NCBI GenBank assembly: GCA_021779635.1
Contig: JAJYAH010000129.1
Span: forward strand, 1-12,212
Source of the DNA: Pseudomonadota bacterium
Lineage (GTDB): Bacteria; Pseudomonadota; Alphaproteobacteria; Rhizobiales; Xanthobacteraceae
Length of the DNA stretch: 12,212 nt
Reading direction: 5' to 3'
Shown: piece by piece, positions 1 to 6,456 of the stretch
Layout of the letters: each line of letters starts with the position of its first letter
How positions within the stretch are numbered: position 1 is the first letter of the stretch
Position numbers and translations under genes: made by a program
Notes under the pieces: generated by a model
Told to the model about the DNA's origin: nothing
The model's database searches: none
What the model saw: the letters and a program-made list of their open reading frames with translations, nothing else

Positions 1-245
1 TTGATGCCGACGGGCACGCCGGCGAGCGGGCCAACCGCGTCCCCGGCCGCGATCCGCTGCTCAAGACGACGCGCAGCTTCGCGCGCGAGATCCGGCGTGG
101 GCGTGCAGAAGGCGTGCAGCTTCGGCTCAAGCGCTTCCATGCGCGCGATATGTGCTTCCGTTACTGCAACCGGCGAGAGTTGCCGCTCCCGTACCAGGCG
201 CGCGGTTGTAACCGCGTCGAGTTCACAGAGTTCCTTGTCCGCCAT
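1..245 (-). CDS. Amidase-signature family enzyme, N-terminal part (runs off left edge)
   Basis: The minus strand reads from ATG at 245-243 without a stop to the window edge, giving 81 residues that begin MADKELCELDAVTTARLV. The translation has the usual amidase-signature N-terminus: a helix with 'SPVAVTEAHIARMEALEPKLHAF' character, then a run of Arg/Glu-rich helix, ending in PLAGVPVGIK (residues 72-81), the first conserved block that carries the catalytic lysine of the Ser-cisSer-Lys triad. A GGGAGA ribosome binding site lies just upstream of the start. Such enzymes hydrolyse amide bonds of small molecules in the cytoplasm; the glycine/serine-rich core is outside the window, so substrate cannot be judged. 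It is the third gene of a minus-strand operon behind the permease and hydrolase. This family is unrelated to the nitrilase-fold AmiE at the other end of the window. Confidence 0.85.
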   Translation of the reverse strand, partial: MADKELCELDAVTTARLVRERQLSPVAVTEAHIARMEALEPKLHAFCTPTPDLAREAARRLEQRIAAGDAVGPLAGVPVGI

Positions 246-270
246 AGTCGTCTCCCTTCGGTCAGGGGAA

Positions 271-296
271 TGCGAGCGGCCTATCGGCCGCTCGCA
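271..296 (-). repeat. Perfect intercistronic hairpin between hydrolase and amidase genes
   Basis: Positions 271-281 and 286-296 are perfect reverse complements (11 bp) around a TATC spacer. It lies in the 58-nt gap between the hydrolase stop and the amidase start. There is no U-tract on either side, so it is more likely an RNA stability or processing hairpin, or a leaky attenuator, than a full terminator. Confidence 0.6.
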
Positions 297-303
297 ACCC
301 AGT

Positions 304-1317
304 TCAGCTCGCGAGCAGCTCCTTGAGCTTGTCGTCGATGAACTTGACGTCGACGGGATTCGTACCGGGCCCACCGGCGAAGTGCCCCCAAATCGACGGC
401 ACGGGAATCAGTTTCGCATTCGGCATGTTAGCGACCTCGAATTCGCTGTCCGCCGGCGGGAAATAGAGGTCGGTCTTGCCCGGCATCACATAGGCCCGGG
501 CCTTGATGGCGCCCAGTGCCTTCCTGAAGTCGCCGTGATAGAGTTCGTTGTCGCTGATATCACCGTGCTGCCATGTCCACAGCATGGTGAGCAGGTTGTT
601 CGGGTCTTTGGGCAGGAAGAAACCCTCCCAGAAAGCGACTAGGAAATCCTCCAGCGACGAGTAGCCGAGAGTCTTCAGGTCGAGCTCCTCGCGATAGAAT
701 GATTGGGAAAAACCCCAACCGGCATAGACTCTCGCCATCGCGCGCAGCCCGATGTTCGGCTTTTGTGTGTACCAGCCGCCGGCGAATGCTGCGTCCGCGG
801 TGAGCGCGGCCTTGACGCCCTCCAGGAAGACGAAGTTGTGCCGCGAACATTTCGCGGACCCGCAGAACGGTGCGATCCGTTCGACCATATCCGGATAGAG
901 CGCGCCCCAATGGAACGTCTGCAGCGCGCCCATGGACCAGCCGGTCACCATCCGGATTCGACTGATGCCGAACTTCTCGGACACCAGCCGATGCTGCACG
1001 CGAACGTTGTCGCATGCAGTGACGTTGGGGAAGCGCGGTCCGTTATATGGTTCCGGCGTGTTTGAGGGAGAGGTGGAGAGGCCGTTGCCGAGCATATTGG
1101 GGATGATGATGAAGTACTTTGCCGGATCGAGCGCCATCCCCGGGCCGACCAGCCACTCGTTCTCATAGTGCTGGCCGGAATACCAAGTCGGGTACACGAT
1201 CACATTGTCTTTGGCCGCGTTCAACGTGCCAAAGGTCTTGTAGGCGAGCCGGCAGCCCCTCAGCGTCGCGCCGCCTTGCAGCCGGACATCGCCAAGTTCG
1301 AAGATTTCGTAGTCCAT
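304..1317 (-). CDS. MetX-fold alpha/beta hydrolase (homoserine O-acetyltransferase-like)
   Basis: A 337-residue protein with the alpha/beta hydrolase fold of the MetX group: N-terminal 'LAYKTFGTLN' strand pair (about 24-33), the PNMLGNGLSTSPS loop (73-85), nucleophile elbow GWSMGA with Ser128, probable acid Asp283 (GKTDLYFPP) and His312 (IWGHFAGGPG). True MetX acetyltransferases carry GGSMGG at the elbow and are usually about 370 residues; this protein is shorter and has Trp and Ala at two elbow positions, so I expect a hydrolase or other acyl-transfer enzyme rather than a methionine-pathway enzyme. No signal peptide, hence cytoplasmic. It sits 58 nt behind the permease and 58 nt ahead of the amidase, consistent with one transcript. 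ATG at 1317 is used because the conserved fold starts within ten residues; a GAGAGGG sequence lies about ten bases upstream. Exact substrate unknown. Confidence 0.85.
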   Translation of the reverse strand: MDYEIFELGDVRLQGGATLRGCRLAYKTFGTLNAAKDNVIVYPTWYSGQHYENEWLVGPGMALDPAKYFIIIPNMLGNGLSTSPSNTPEPYNGPRFPNVTACDNVRVQHRLVSEKFGISRIRMVTGWSMGALQTFHWGALYPDMVERIAPFCGSAKCSRHNFVFLEGVKAALTADAAFAGGWYTQKPNIGLRAMARVYAGWGFSQSFYREELDLKTLGYSSLEDFLVAFWEGFFLPKDPNNLLTMLWTWQHGDISDNELYHGDFRKALGAIKARAYVMPGKTDLYFPPADSEFEVANMPNAKLIPVPSIWGHFAGGPGTNPVDVKFIDDKLKELLAS

Positions 1318-1375
1318 TTAGGTCAGATCCCTCTCATGATTAAGTGCAAGCCACAGAGCTGGTGGACCGCAACGA

Positions 1376-2716
1376 TTATGCGTAGCGAGGGGCCAGCCGC
1401 ATCACGCGCGCCAGAATGCCATAGGCGATACCAGCGACGATGAAGGCCGAAAGCGCGGTCGAATACTCGGGCGCGGTTTCACTGACGATGAACGCGATGA
1501 TCGAGCCAGCCGCCCAGGCAAGGAAGGCCGCCGGGCTCCACTCTACACTTGCCTCTGAGCCGGGCCGGACGATGTACTGGTCGACGAGAATGATCGCCCC
1601 GATCGGCGGCACGAGCACGCCGAGAAGCGTCAGCCACTGAATGAAGAATGCCCAGACATTGCCAGCAGCCACGATGATGCCGATGGCCCCGAGGACGATC
1701 GCCAGGAGCCGCATATGGCTGCCCATGATGCGCGACCAACCGGTGGCGGCATTGTAGAGGCAGTGCGAGCACACCGAGCCGAGGTTGAAGTAGAGGAAGA
1801 GGAAAGCGAGCCCGCTGAGCCACGCCGCATCCTTGCTGTTCAGGTAGCCGAACATGTTGTCGGCGCCGAAGGGGTTCTGGTCCGGAGTGGCGAGAGCCGC
1901 GGTCGTGATGCCGCCGACGAGCATCGCAGCGAGGTTGGCGAACGGAAAGGCGCTGAAGGTTGAAATCAGCGAGCTCGAGCTATCCTTGGCCCAACGGTTG
2001 AAGTCGGCGGTGACCGTACCGGCGTCGACGAACAGGGTTAGAACGATCGTGAGGCCGACACCCATCGGCATCGAAGCCTGGCCATGATTGCCGGCATAGG
2101 ACAGGACCGCGTCCCATCCATGGACCGCGACCGCATCGGTGGCAACGTATATGCCCAGGATCACGAAGAGCGGGACCGAGACGAGTCCGATATAGTGCAG
2201 CCCGCGCACGCCAACGAAGGTAATAGCGATATAGAGCAGACCAGCGATGACCGTCATCATGACGTAGTTGAGATGATAGGTGCTGGCGACCAAGTTACCC
2301 GTGATACCGGTCTGCACGGCATACCAGCCGAGTAGAAGGGTCGACAGAAGTCCAGAGGCGAAGACATAGCCCTTGCGCCCGAAGACGATACTGGCCAGGA
2401 GCGCGAAGTTCAATCCGCGCCGGGTGCCGAGGACGCCGAGTGCGCCGACATAGGCGAACATCAGGAGATTCCCGATGATCATCGCGGTGAGCGCGCGCTG
2501 GAATCCCATGCCAAGGACGAGAACGGAGCCGGTCATGGCACCGGTTATGATCATCGGAAAGCCGATCCAAACCATAGTGACGGAGAAGAGACTCCGCCTG
2601 GCGCTGACTGGGACTGGCTGATGTTCGTATTCTTCGCCGAGGACGTGGTCGATCTGATTTTCGACAACCTCGACTTCGGCTCGCACGGAGTGCCCGTGCG
2701 GGTCATGTTGGCTCAT
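1376..2716 (-). CDS. NCS1-family permease (CodB-like nucleobase:cation symporter-1)
   Basis: A 446-residue integral membrane protein with about 12 hydrophobic segments, starting after a polar 40-residue cytoplasmic N-terminus. NCS1 hallmarks are visible: segment 1 with WIGFPMIITGAMTGS (50-64), the GRKGYVFASG loop (113-122), GWYAVQTG (130-137), and the DFNRWAKD block (238-245), matching the 'D-x-x-R-y' signature between segments 6 and 7 of cytosine permeases. The family carries purines, pyrimidines, hydantoins, allantoin and related nitrogen heterocycles with Na+ or H+. I chose ATG at 2716-2714 over the upstream possibility at 2824 because an AGGAG site sits 8 nt before it and the preceding 36 codons look like untranslated leader. 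It is the first gene of the minus-strand operon with a hydrolase and an amidase, so its cargo is plausibly an amide or cyclic-amide nitrogen source. Substrate not determinable from sequence. Confidence 0.88.
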   Translation of the reverse strand: MSQHDPHGHSVRAEVEVVENQIDHVLGEEYEHQPVPVSARRSLFSVTMVWIGFPMIITGAMTGSVLVLGMGFQRALTAMIIGNLLMFAYVGALGVLGTRRGLNFALLASIVFGRKGYVFASGLLSTLLLGWYAVQTGITGNLVASTYHLNYVMMTVIAGLLYIAITFVGVRGLHYIGLVSVPLFVILGIYVATDAVAVHGWDAVLSYAGNHGQASMPMGVGLTIVLTLFVDAGTVTADFNRWAKDSSSSLISTFSAFPFANLAAMLVGGITTAALATPDQNPFGADNMFGYLNSKDAAWLSGLAFLFLYFNLGSVCSHCLYNAATGWSRIMGSHMRLLAIVLGAIGIIVAAGNVWAFFIQWLTLLGVLVPPIGAIILVDQYIVRPGSEASVEWSPAAFLAWAAGSIIAFIVSETAPEYSTALSAFIVAGIAYGILARVMRLAPRYA

Positions 2717-2795
2717 CGCGAACTCCTGGTGTGAAGAATGGGGAGTGCAATCACCCGCGCACAATGGCGGGCGGCTGTCAGGCGCGGCCACATCC

Positions 2796-2817
2796 CCCGC
2801 CCGCGTGCGGCGGCGGG
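2796..2817 (-). other. GC-rich hairpin in permease leader
   Basis: CCCGCC (2796-2801) pairs with GGCGGG (2812-2817), and CCG 2801-2803 can alternatively pair with CGG 2808-2810 inside. On the minus strand it lies between the double hairpin at 2841-2884 and the permease start. There is no U-tract after it, so it is not a standard intrinsic terminator, but its position fits a regulated attenuator or a structure that competes with the upstream hairpins. Confidence 0.35.
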
Positions 2818-2840
2818 AGATCAAATGGCGCCTACACTTG

Positions 2841-2884
2841 GCGGGCGACGCTGCCCGCTTCGGGTCACGGCACGGTACCGGACC
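2841..2884 (-). promoter_or_regulatory. Candidate ANTAR-type double hairpin in the permease operon leader
   Basis: Read on the minus strand, 2884-2863 forms GGTC-CGG / CCG-(T)-GACC around a loop TACCGTG (the last six bases ACCGTG have A at 1 and G at 4). After a 4-nt linker, 2858-2841 forms a perfect 6-bp stem GCGGGC/GCCCGC closing the hexaloop AGCGTC (A at 1, G at 4). ANTAR proteins are known to bind RNA with two adjacent hairpins whose hexaloops carry A1 and G4. The second loop matches the plus-strand hairpin at 5094-5111 in five of six bases. It sits about 125 nt upstream of the permease start. The first hairpin is imperfect and no clear U-tract terminator follows, so this remains a candidate. 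Confidence 0.4.
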
Positions 2885-3042
2885 ACCACGAGGCGAGAAC
2901 TTTAAGGCCTCTTGGTCATGCCAGCAAGTTCACAAACTCGTGAGGTGGCGCTAGGTGCTCCCCGGGAGGCCATCGGTCGCGCGAATAATAGGCATTGAAG
3001 GCCGCCGCCCGGCATGCTAGAGAAAATTGCGCGGAAATTGTG

Positions 3043-3057
3043 CAGACCATCGGTCTG
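3043..3057. promoter_or_regulatory. Palindrome CAGACC-ATC-GGTCTG, possible operator
   Basis: A perfect 6-bp inverted repeat with a 3-bp spacer in the most A/T-rich part of the divergent gap, immediately before TTGACG at 3059-3064. Size and geometry suit a dimeric repressor or activator such as GntR-type proteins. No regulator other than AmiR is encoded in the window, so the binding protein is unknown. As RNA it could also form a short hairpin followed by TTT, but the stem is weak. Confidence 0.3.
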
Positions 3058-3110
3058 TTTGACGATGTGGAGCGTTTGGCGGGCGATGGGCGCCGATCGG
3101 AGATGCGGGG

Positions 3111-3125
3111 TACACGGGTCGTGTA
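3111..3125. promoter_or_regulatory. Palindrome TACACG-GGT-CGTGTA, possible operator
   Basis: A second perfect 6-3-6 inverted repeat, 68 bp downstream of the one at 3043-3057 (centre to centre) and about 160 bp before amiC. The arms differ in sequence from the first palindrome, so the two are not obviously sites for the same protein. Confidence 0.25.
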
Positions 3126-3282
3126 GCTGAGGCCGGGTGCGCGATGGGTCAGCGGGCGGGATGCGCGGGGCAGGCGAGAGCAGGATGTGGTCTTGCTCCA
3201 GCCCACTGGTCGGGCGATAAATCGATAGCCGCCGGAGGTAAGGGTATGGCGACGGTATCCAACCCGGCGACAGGAGGATGCG

Positions 3283-4434
3283 ATGGCTCCGACGGGTGAT
3301 CGCCGCGGTGATGCTTGGCGGGTGGGCGTGCTGTTCTCGCACAGCGGGTTCATGGCGATCATCGAAGAGACCCAGCTTCGCGGCACGTTATTGGCGATCG
3401 ATGAGATCAACGCGGCCGGTGGGGTGAACGGCCGCGAGCTCGTCCCGGTGATCTACGATCCGGGTTCGGAGCCGGTTGTGTTCGGCCAACTCGCGAAGCG
3501 TCTGATGGTGGAAGACGGGGTGAGCACCATCTTTGGTTGTTATACGTCGAGCAGTCGAAAGGCGGTCATTCCCGTTGTCGAGCGACTCAATGGGCTGCTA
3601 TGGTACCCGACGCTCTACGAGGGTTTCGAATTCTCCCCGAACGTCATCTACACAGGGGCGGCGCCGAACCAGAACAGCGTGGTGCTCTCACGTTATCTCA
3701 TGGAGAATTTCGGTCGGCGCATCTTTTTTGTCGGCTCTGACTATATCTATCCGCGCGAGTCGAACCGGCTCATGGCAGAAATGGTGCGCCGGCAGGGTGG
3801 AGAGGTCGTCGGAGAAATGTACGTGCCGTTGCGCGCACAAAGATCGGATTTCCGGTCCGTCATGCGGGCGATCAAGGCTGCCCAGCCGGACGCAATTTTC
3901 TCAACGGTCGTTGGAGATGGGACTGTTTATCTCTATCAGTCCTATTTCGATGCCGGGTTCCAGTCTGCCAATATGCCGATCGCAAGCCTTACGACGACGG
4001 AAGCCGAAATCCGAGCTATGGGGTTCGATGTTGGAGAGGGCCACATCACCGCGGCATCCTATTTTCAGAATATCGGCGGGCCCTGCAACGAGCGCTTCGT
4101 CAGCCGCTACCAGAAGCGTTACGGCACCGACGAGCCGACCAACGCGTGCGTGGAGGCGGCCTATTTCCAGGTCCATGTCTTCGCGAAAGCGCTAGAGACC
4201 ACGAACTCGATGGCAACCGACGTGCTGCGTACGATGGTTCTCGGCACCGAGTATGAGGCACCGCAAGGGTCGATCAGTATCAACGAGACATCCAATCACG
4301 CCGATCTCTGGACGCGGATCGGCCGGGTCAACCGCCGCGGGCAATTCGACATTGTCCTGCAGTCCCAGGACGTGGTGCCGGCGGACCCGTATATGATCGG
4401 GGCTGGTTGGGGTCTTGCGATGGGGTTGAGCTGA
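3283..4434 (+). CDS. amiC: AmiC: cytoplasmic amide sensor / negative regulator of AmiR
   Basis: A 383-residue type I periplasmic-binding-protein fold without any signal peptide, as in Pseudomonas AmiC (about 385 residues). In that system AmiC binds AmiR and blocks it; amide ligand releases the complex. Family-specific blocks are visible: VGVLFSHSGFMAIIEETQ (14-31), GCYTSSSRKAV (85-95), WYPTLYEGFEFSPN (107-120), GSDYIYPRESN (151-161), IFSTVVGDGT (205-214), PIASLTTTEAE (232-242) and EAAYFQVHVF (291-300). The aromatic/Thr/Ser cluster in these blocks corresponds to the amide pocket of the family. It is followed three bases later by amiR, the expected partner. AGGAGG at 3272-3277 lies 5 nt before ATG 3283, which fixes the start. 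It is a clear paralogue of the exported binding protein at 5186-6442; absence of the signal sequence and adjacency to amiR separate sensor from transporter subunit. Confidence 0.92.
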   Translation: MAPTGDRRGDAWRVGVLFSHSGFMAIIEETQLRGTLLAIDEINAAGGVNGRELVPVIYDPGSEPVVFGQLAKRLMVEDGVSTIFGCYTSSSRKAVIPVVERLNGLLWYPTLYEGFEFSPNVIYTGAAPNQNSVVLSRYLMENFGRRIFFVGSDYIYPRESNRLMAEMVRRQGGEVVGEMYVPLRAQRSDFRSVMRAIKAAQPDAIFSTVVGDGTVYLYQSYFDAGFQSANMPIASLTTTEAEIRAMGFDVGEGHITAASYFQNIGGPCNERFVSRYQKRYGTDEPTNACVEAAYFQVHVFAKALETTNSMATDVLRTMVLGTEYEAPQGSISINETSNHADLWTRIGRVNRRGQFDIVLQSQDVVPADPYMIGAGWGLAMGLS

Positions 4435-4437
4435 ACG

Positions 4438-5067
4438 ATGCTGTGTTCCGGCTTCGACCGAGGGGCCACTGCCGGGCCCCGTGGCGACACCTCGTCTCTC
4501 CGCAGCGAATTGGCGCGGCTCGATATTCTCGTTGCCGTTCCGCGCGACGAGTCAGGTATTTTTCTGGTTCGCGAACTGCAGCGAACGCGCGCAACCATAC
4601 GGCACGTCTGGCCGATGCCGGAGACGCTGCCAGAGAGCGCGGACGTGATCTTCAGCGAGTTGACGCCCGGCCTGTCTGCGCGGCTCGCCTGGGTCCCGGG
4701 CTGTGCAAAATCCGCCTTAGTTGGGATTCTTCCGGCCCAGTTCGACGGAGACATGGACCTTCTCCGCACGCTGGCGGTGGACGCGGTGTTGCACCGCCCG
4801 TTCTGCGCGCGCGCAGTCGTGACGAGTTTAGTCATGGCGTGGACGCGGTTTGGCTATGAGCGCCGCTTGCGGCAGCGCATCGCGAAGCTGGACGAGACCC
4901 TGCGCTCTGTGCGCATCGTCGAGCGCGCCAAAGCGATCCTGATCGCCGGCCGCAACCTCAGCGAGGATGATGCTTATCGCTTTATGCAGCGGCAGGCGAT
5001 GGATCGTCGCGTGCCGATTGCGGCGATCGCGACAGCCATCATTGACTCCCAACGAATGCTCGGCTAA
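4438..5067 (+). CDS. amiR: AmiR: ANTAR-domain transcription antiterminator
   Basis: A 209-residue protein with the AmiR layout: a pseudo-receiver region (about 28-125; LDILVAVPRDESG then DVIFSELTPGL, AKSALVGILPAQFDG), a coiled-coil linker (about 138-157, Arg/Leu-rich, ERRLRQRIAKLDETL) and a C-terminal ANTAR RNA-binding three-helix domain (about 157-207) with VERAKAILIAGRNLSEDDAY and FMQRQAMDRRVPIAAIA. The linker and ANTAR helices are strongly conserved in type; the N-terminus has about 20 extra residues before the first strand compared with Pseudomonas AmiR (196 residues), so a later start is possible but no better ATG is seen. Translation is probably coupled to amiC (stop and start 3 nt apart). 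AmiR is known to bind leader RNA and prevent terminator formation; the likely target lies directly after its own gene. Confidence 0.92.
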   Translation: MLCSGFDRGATAGPRGDTSSLRSELARLDILVAVPRDESGIFLVRELQRTRATIRHVWPMPETLPESADVIFSELTPGLSARLAWVPGCAKSALVGILPAQFDGDMDLLRTLAVDAVLHRPFCARAVVTSLVMAWTRFGYERRLRQRIAKLDETLRSVRIVERAKAILIAGRNLSEDDAYRFMQRQAMDRRVPIAAIATAIIDSQRMLG

Positions 5068-5079
5068 CCAGTCGACTCA

Positions 5080-5123
5080 GGTTGTTCGCAACCGGCGGCA
5101 GCGTGGCCGCCCGAAATGGTGGC
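5080..5123 (+). promoter_or_regulatory. AmiR/ANTAR target leader: two adjacent hairpins and a competing pairing
   Basis: Directly after amiR, GGTTG-TTCG-CAACC (5080-5093) forms a 5-bp hairpin, and abutting it GGCGGC-AGCGTG-GCCGCC (5094-5111) forms a perfect 6-bp stem with a hexaloop having A at position 1 (5100) and G at position 4 (5103), the bases known to be conserved in ANTAR RNA targets. The first hairpin has the right position but its loop does not fit the A1/G4 rule. The 3' arm GCCGCC (5106-5111) can instead pair with GGTGGC (5118-5123) around CGAAAT, so the second hairpin has a mutually exclusive alternative. An intrinsic terminator follows at 5130. Its position between a known antiterminator gene and the operon it should control supports the assignment. 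Confidence 0.72.
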
Positions 5124-5129
5124 AACTTC

Positions 5130-5169
5130 GCCCTCGCAGGGGCCCCAATGGGGTCGCTCGGGGGTTTTT
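5130..5169 (+). terminator. Intrinsic terminator (attenuator) in front of the importer operon
   Basis: CCCTCG (5131-5136) pairs with CGGGGG (5159-5164, one G-U) and inside it GGCCCC (5141-5146) pairs with GGGGTC (5150-5155) around AAT; the outer stem runs straight into TTTTT (5165-5169). It lies 17 nt before the start of the binding-protein gene and after the ANTAR-type hairpins, so it is probably the element that AmiR overrides. Confidence 0.78.
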
Positions 5170-5185
5170 GTGTTTGGGAGGCTCC

Positions 5186-6442
5186 ATGGCGAAACTATCA
5201 AGGCGCGGCGTCGTAAAAGGCGCGGCGGGGTTGGCTGGTGCTGCGGCGTTCGGGTTCCCGCATATCTGGATCAAGAACTCCGGGCTCGCGCGTGCCGCGA
5301 GCGGTGAAATCAAGGTGGGTGTGCTGTACTCTCTCACCGGCACGACAGCGATCATCGAAACGTCGCTCAACCAAGCGACGCTGATGGCGATCGAGGAAAT
5401 CAATGCGGCCGGCGGGGTCAATGGACGCAAGTTGGTTCCGGTGGTGGAGGATCCAGCGTCGGATCCGGCGACGTTTGCCGAAAAGGCTCGAAAGTTGGTC
5501 ATCGGTGAAAAATGTGTGAGCGTATTCGGCTCATACACTTCTGCCAGCCGCAAGGCGGTTCTGCCAATCTTCGAGCGTTACCATAATCTCTACTGGTATC
5601 CCACCCTCTACGAGGGGCGGGAGTGCTCGATGAATGTCATCTACACGGGCGCGGTGCCGAATCAGCAGCAACGAGACTTCATCCCTTGGCTGGTGAAGAA
5701 CTTCGGCAAGCGGTTCTACCTGATCGGATCGAACTACATTTATCCGAAAGAGGAGAATAACGTTTGCAAGATTCTACTACAGAAGCTTGGCGGCGAGGTT
5801 GTCGGAGAGGAATATGTCCCGCTCGGGCACTCCGAATTCAGCTCCGTGATCGAGAAATTCAAAAATACGAAGCCGAACGTGATATTTTCGACCGTCGTCG
5901 GTGATTCTGTGGTGGCGCTCCATAGGCAATACAAGGCGGCCGGGCTCGATCCGGCCAAAATGCCGATGGCCAGCCTGACGACCTCCGAGGAGGAGGTGCG
6001 CGCAATGGGGGGCGAGTTCGCCCTCGGGCACTTTACGTCCGCACCCTACTTCATGTCGTACGAGTCACCGGAGAACGCGAAGTTCGTCGCCGCCTTCCAG
6101 AGCAAGTATGGGAAAGGCGCGGTGACCAATTTCGTATCCGAGCCAGCGTACTTCCAGGTCCACCTGTTTGCGCAGGCAGTTGCGAAGCTTGCCGGTTCCG
6201 ATCTGACGCCTGGGGCTATCCGCGAAGCGGCGTGGGGCCAGGAATACAAGGCGCCCGAAGGCTTGGTCAAGATCGATGGCCAGAACTCGCATACCTATCT
6301 CTGGCCAAAGATCGGCGAGGCGCAGTTGAACGGGCAATTCAAAATCATCGAGCAATCCAAGGAATGGGTGGAGCCGGATCCCTATTGGGCATACCCCGGC
6401 CAGGTCTGCACGCCCAAGGGTATGGTCGAGAAGAAAGCCTGA
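5186..6442 (+). CDS. urtA: UrtA/FmdD-type ABC importer substrate-binding protein (amide or urea class)
   Basis: A 418-residue exported solute-binding protein. The N-terminus MAKLSRRGVVKGAAGLAGAA has a twin-arginine motif followed by a hydrophobic stretch and Ala-x-Ala (about 35-38), so Tat export to the periplasm is likely. The mature part is a type I binding fold with blocks VGVLYSLTGTTAIIETS (44-60), GSYTSASRKAV (115-125), WYPTLYEGRECSMN (137-150), GSNYIYPKEEN (181-191), IFSTVVGDSV (233-242) and ASLTTSEEEVRAMGG (262-276). These are characteristic of the urea/short-chain amide branch (UrtA, FmdD). It is first in urtABCDE order. The start at 5186 is set by GGGAGG (5176-5181) and the Tat signal; a longer reading from 4967 would overlap amiR and the terminator and is rejected. 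Amide rather than urea as ligand is inferred from the amiC, amiR and amiE neighbours. Confidence 0.9.
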   Translation: MAKLSRRGVVKGAAGLAGAAAFGFPHIWIKNSGLARAASGEIKVGVLYSLTGTTAIIETSLNQATLMAIEEINAAGGVNGRKLVPVVEDPASDPATFAEKARKLVIGEKCVSVFGSYTSASRKAVLPIFERYHNLYWYPTLYEGRECSMNVIYTGAVPNQQQRDFIPWLVKNFGKRFYLIGSNYIYPKEENNVCKILLQKLGGEVVGEEYVPLGHSEFSSVIEKFKNTKPNVIFSTVVGDSVVALHRQYKAAGLDPAKMPMASLTTSEEEVRAMGGEFALGHFTSAPYFMSYESPENAKFVAAFQSKYGKGAVTNFVSEPAYFQVHLFAQAVAKLAGSDLTPGAIREAAWGQEYKAPEGLVKIDGQNSHTYLWPKIGEAQLNGQFKIIEQSKEWVEPDPYWAYPGQVCTPKGMVEKKA

Positions 6443-6456
6443 GCAGGCATGACGAC

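Larger units (their letters stand above)
2717..3282. other. Divergent intergenic region between the two operons
   Basis: 566 bases without a convincing gene. Minus-strand open frames exist at 2902-3410 but their translations are Arg/Pro/Ser-rich, lack any recognisable domain and have no fitting ribosome site. The part next to the permease (2717-2884) is strongly hairpin-rich on the minus strand; the middle part (about 2985-3060) is the most A/T-rich stretch and holds paired AAATTG repeats (3025 and 3036 region); two short palindromes follow. Promoters of both operons should be here, but no good -35/-10 pair is visible; TTGACG at 3059-3064 is the best -35 candidate toward amiC and lacks a matching -10. 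Confidence 0.7.

Noticed and set aside
1..642. Long plus-strand open frame across the left end
   Set aside because: It is antisense to the amidase and hydrolase genes, both of which match known families; its translation is low-complexity Arg/Ser/Ala-rich.
3182..3197. Possible sigma-54 promoter before amiC (GG and TTGCT with correct spacing)
   Set aside because: The -12 part TTGCT fits, but the -24 part has only GG and lacks the following CAC; a GG/GC pair at this spacing is common in GC-rich DNA.
2902..3410. Two overlapping minus-strand open frames in and beyond the divergent gap
   Set aside because: Both overlap the conserved start of amiC, have Arg/Pro/Ser-rich translations without domains, and have no good ribosome site.
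4967..5185. Longer N-terminus for the importer binding protein starting inside amiR
   Set aside because: The added 73 residues would be translated from amiR sense sequence and the terminator; the Tat signal and GGGAGG site fix the start at 5186.
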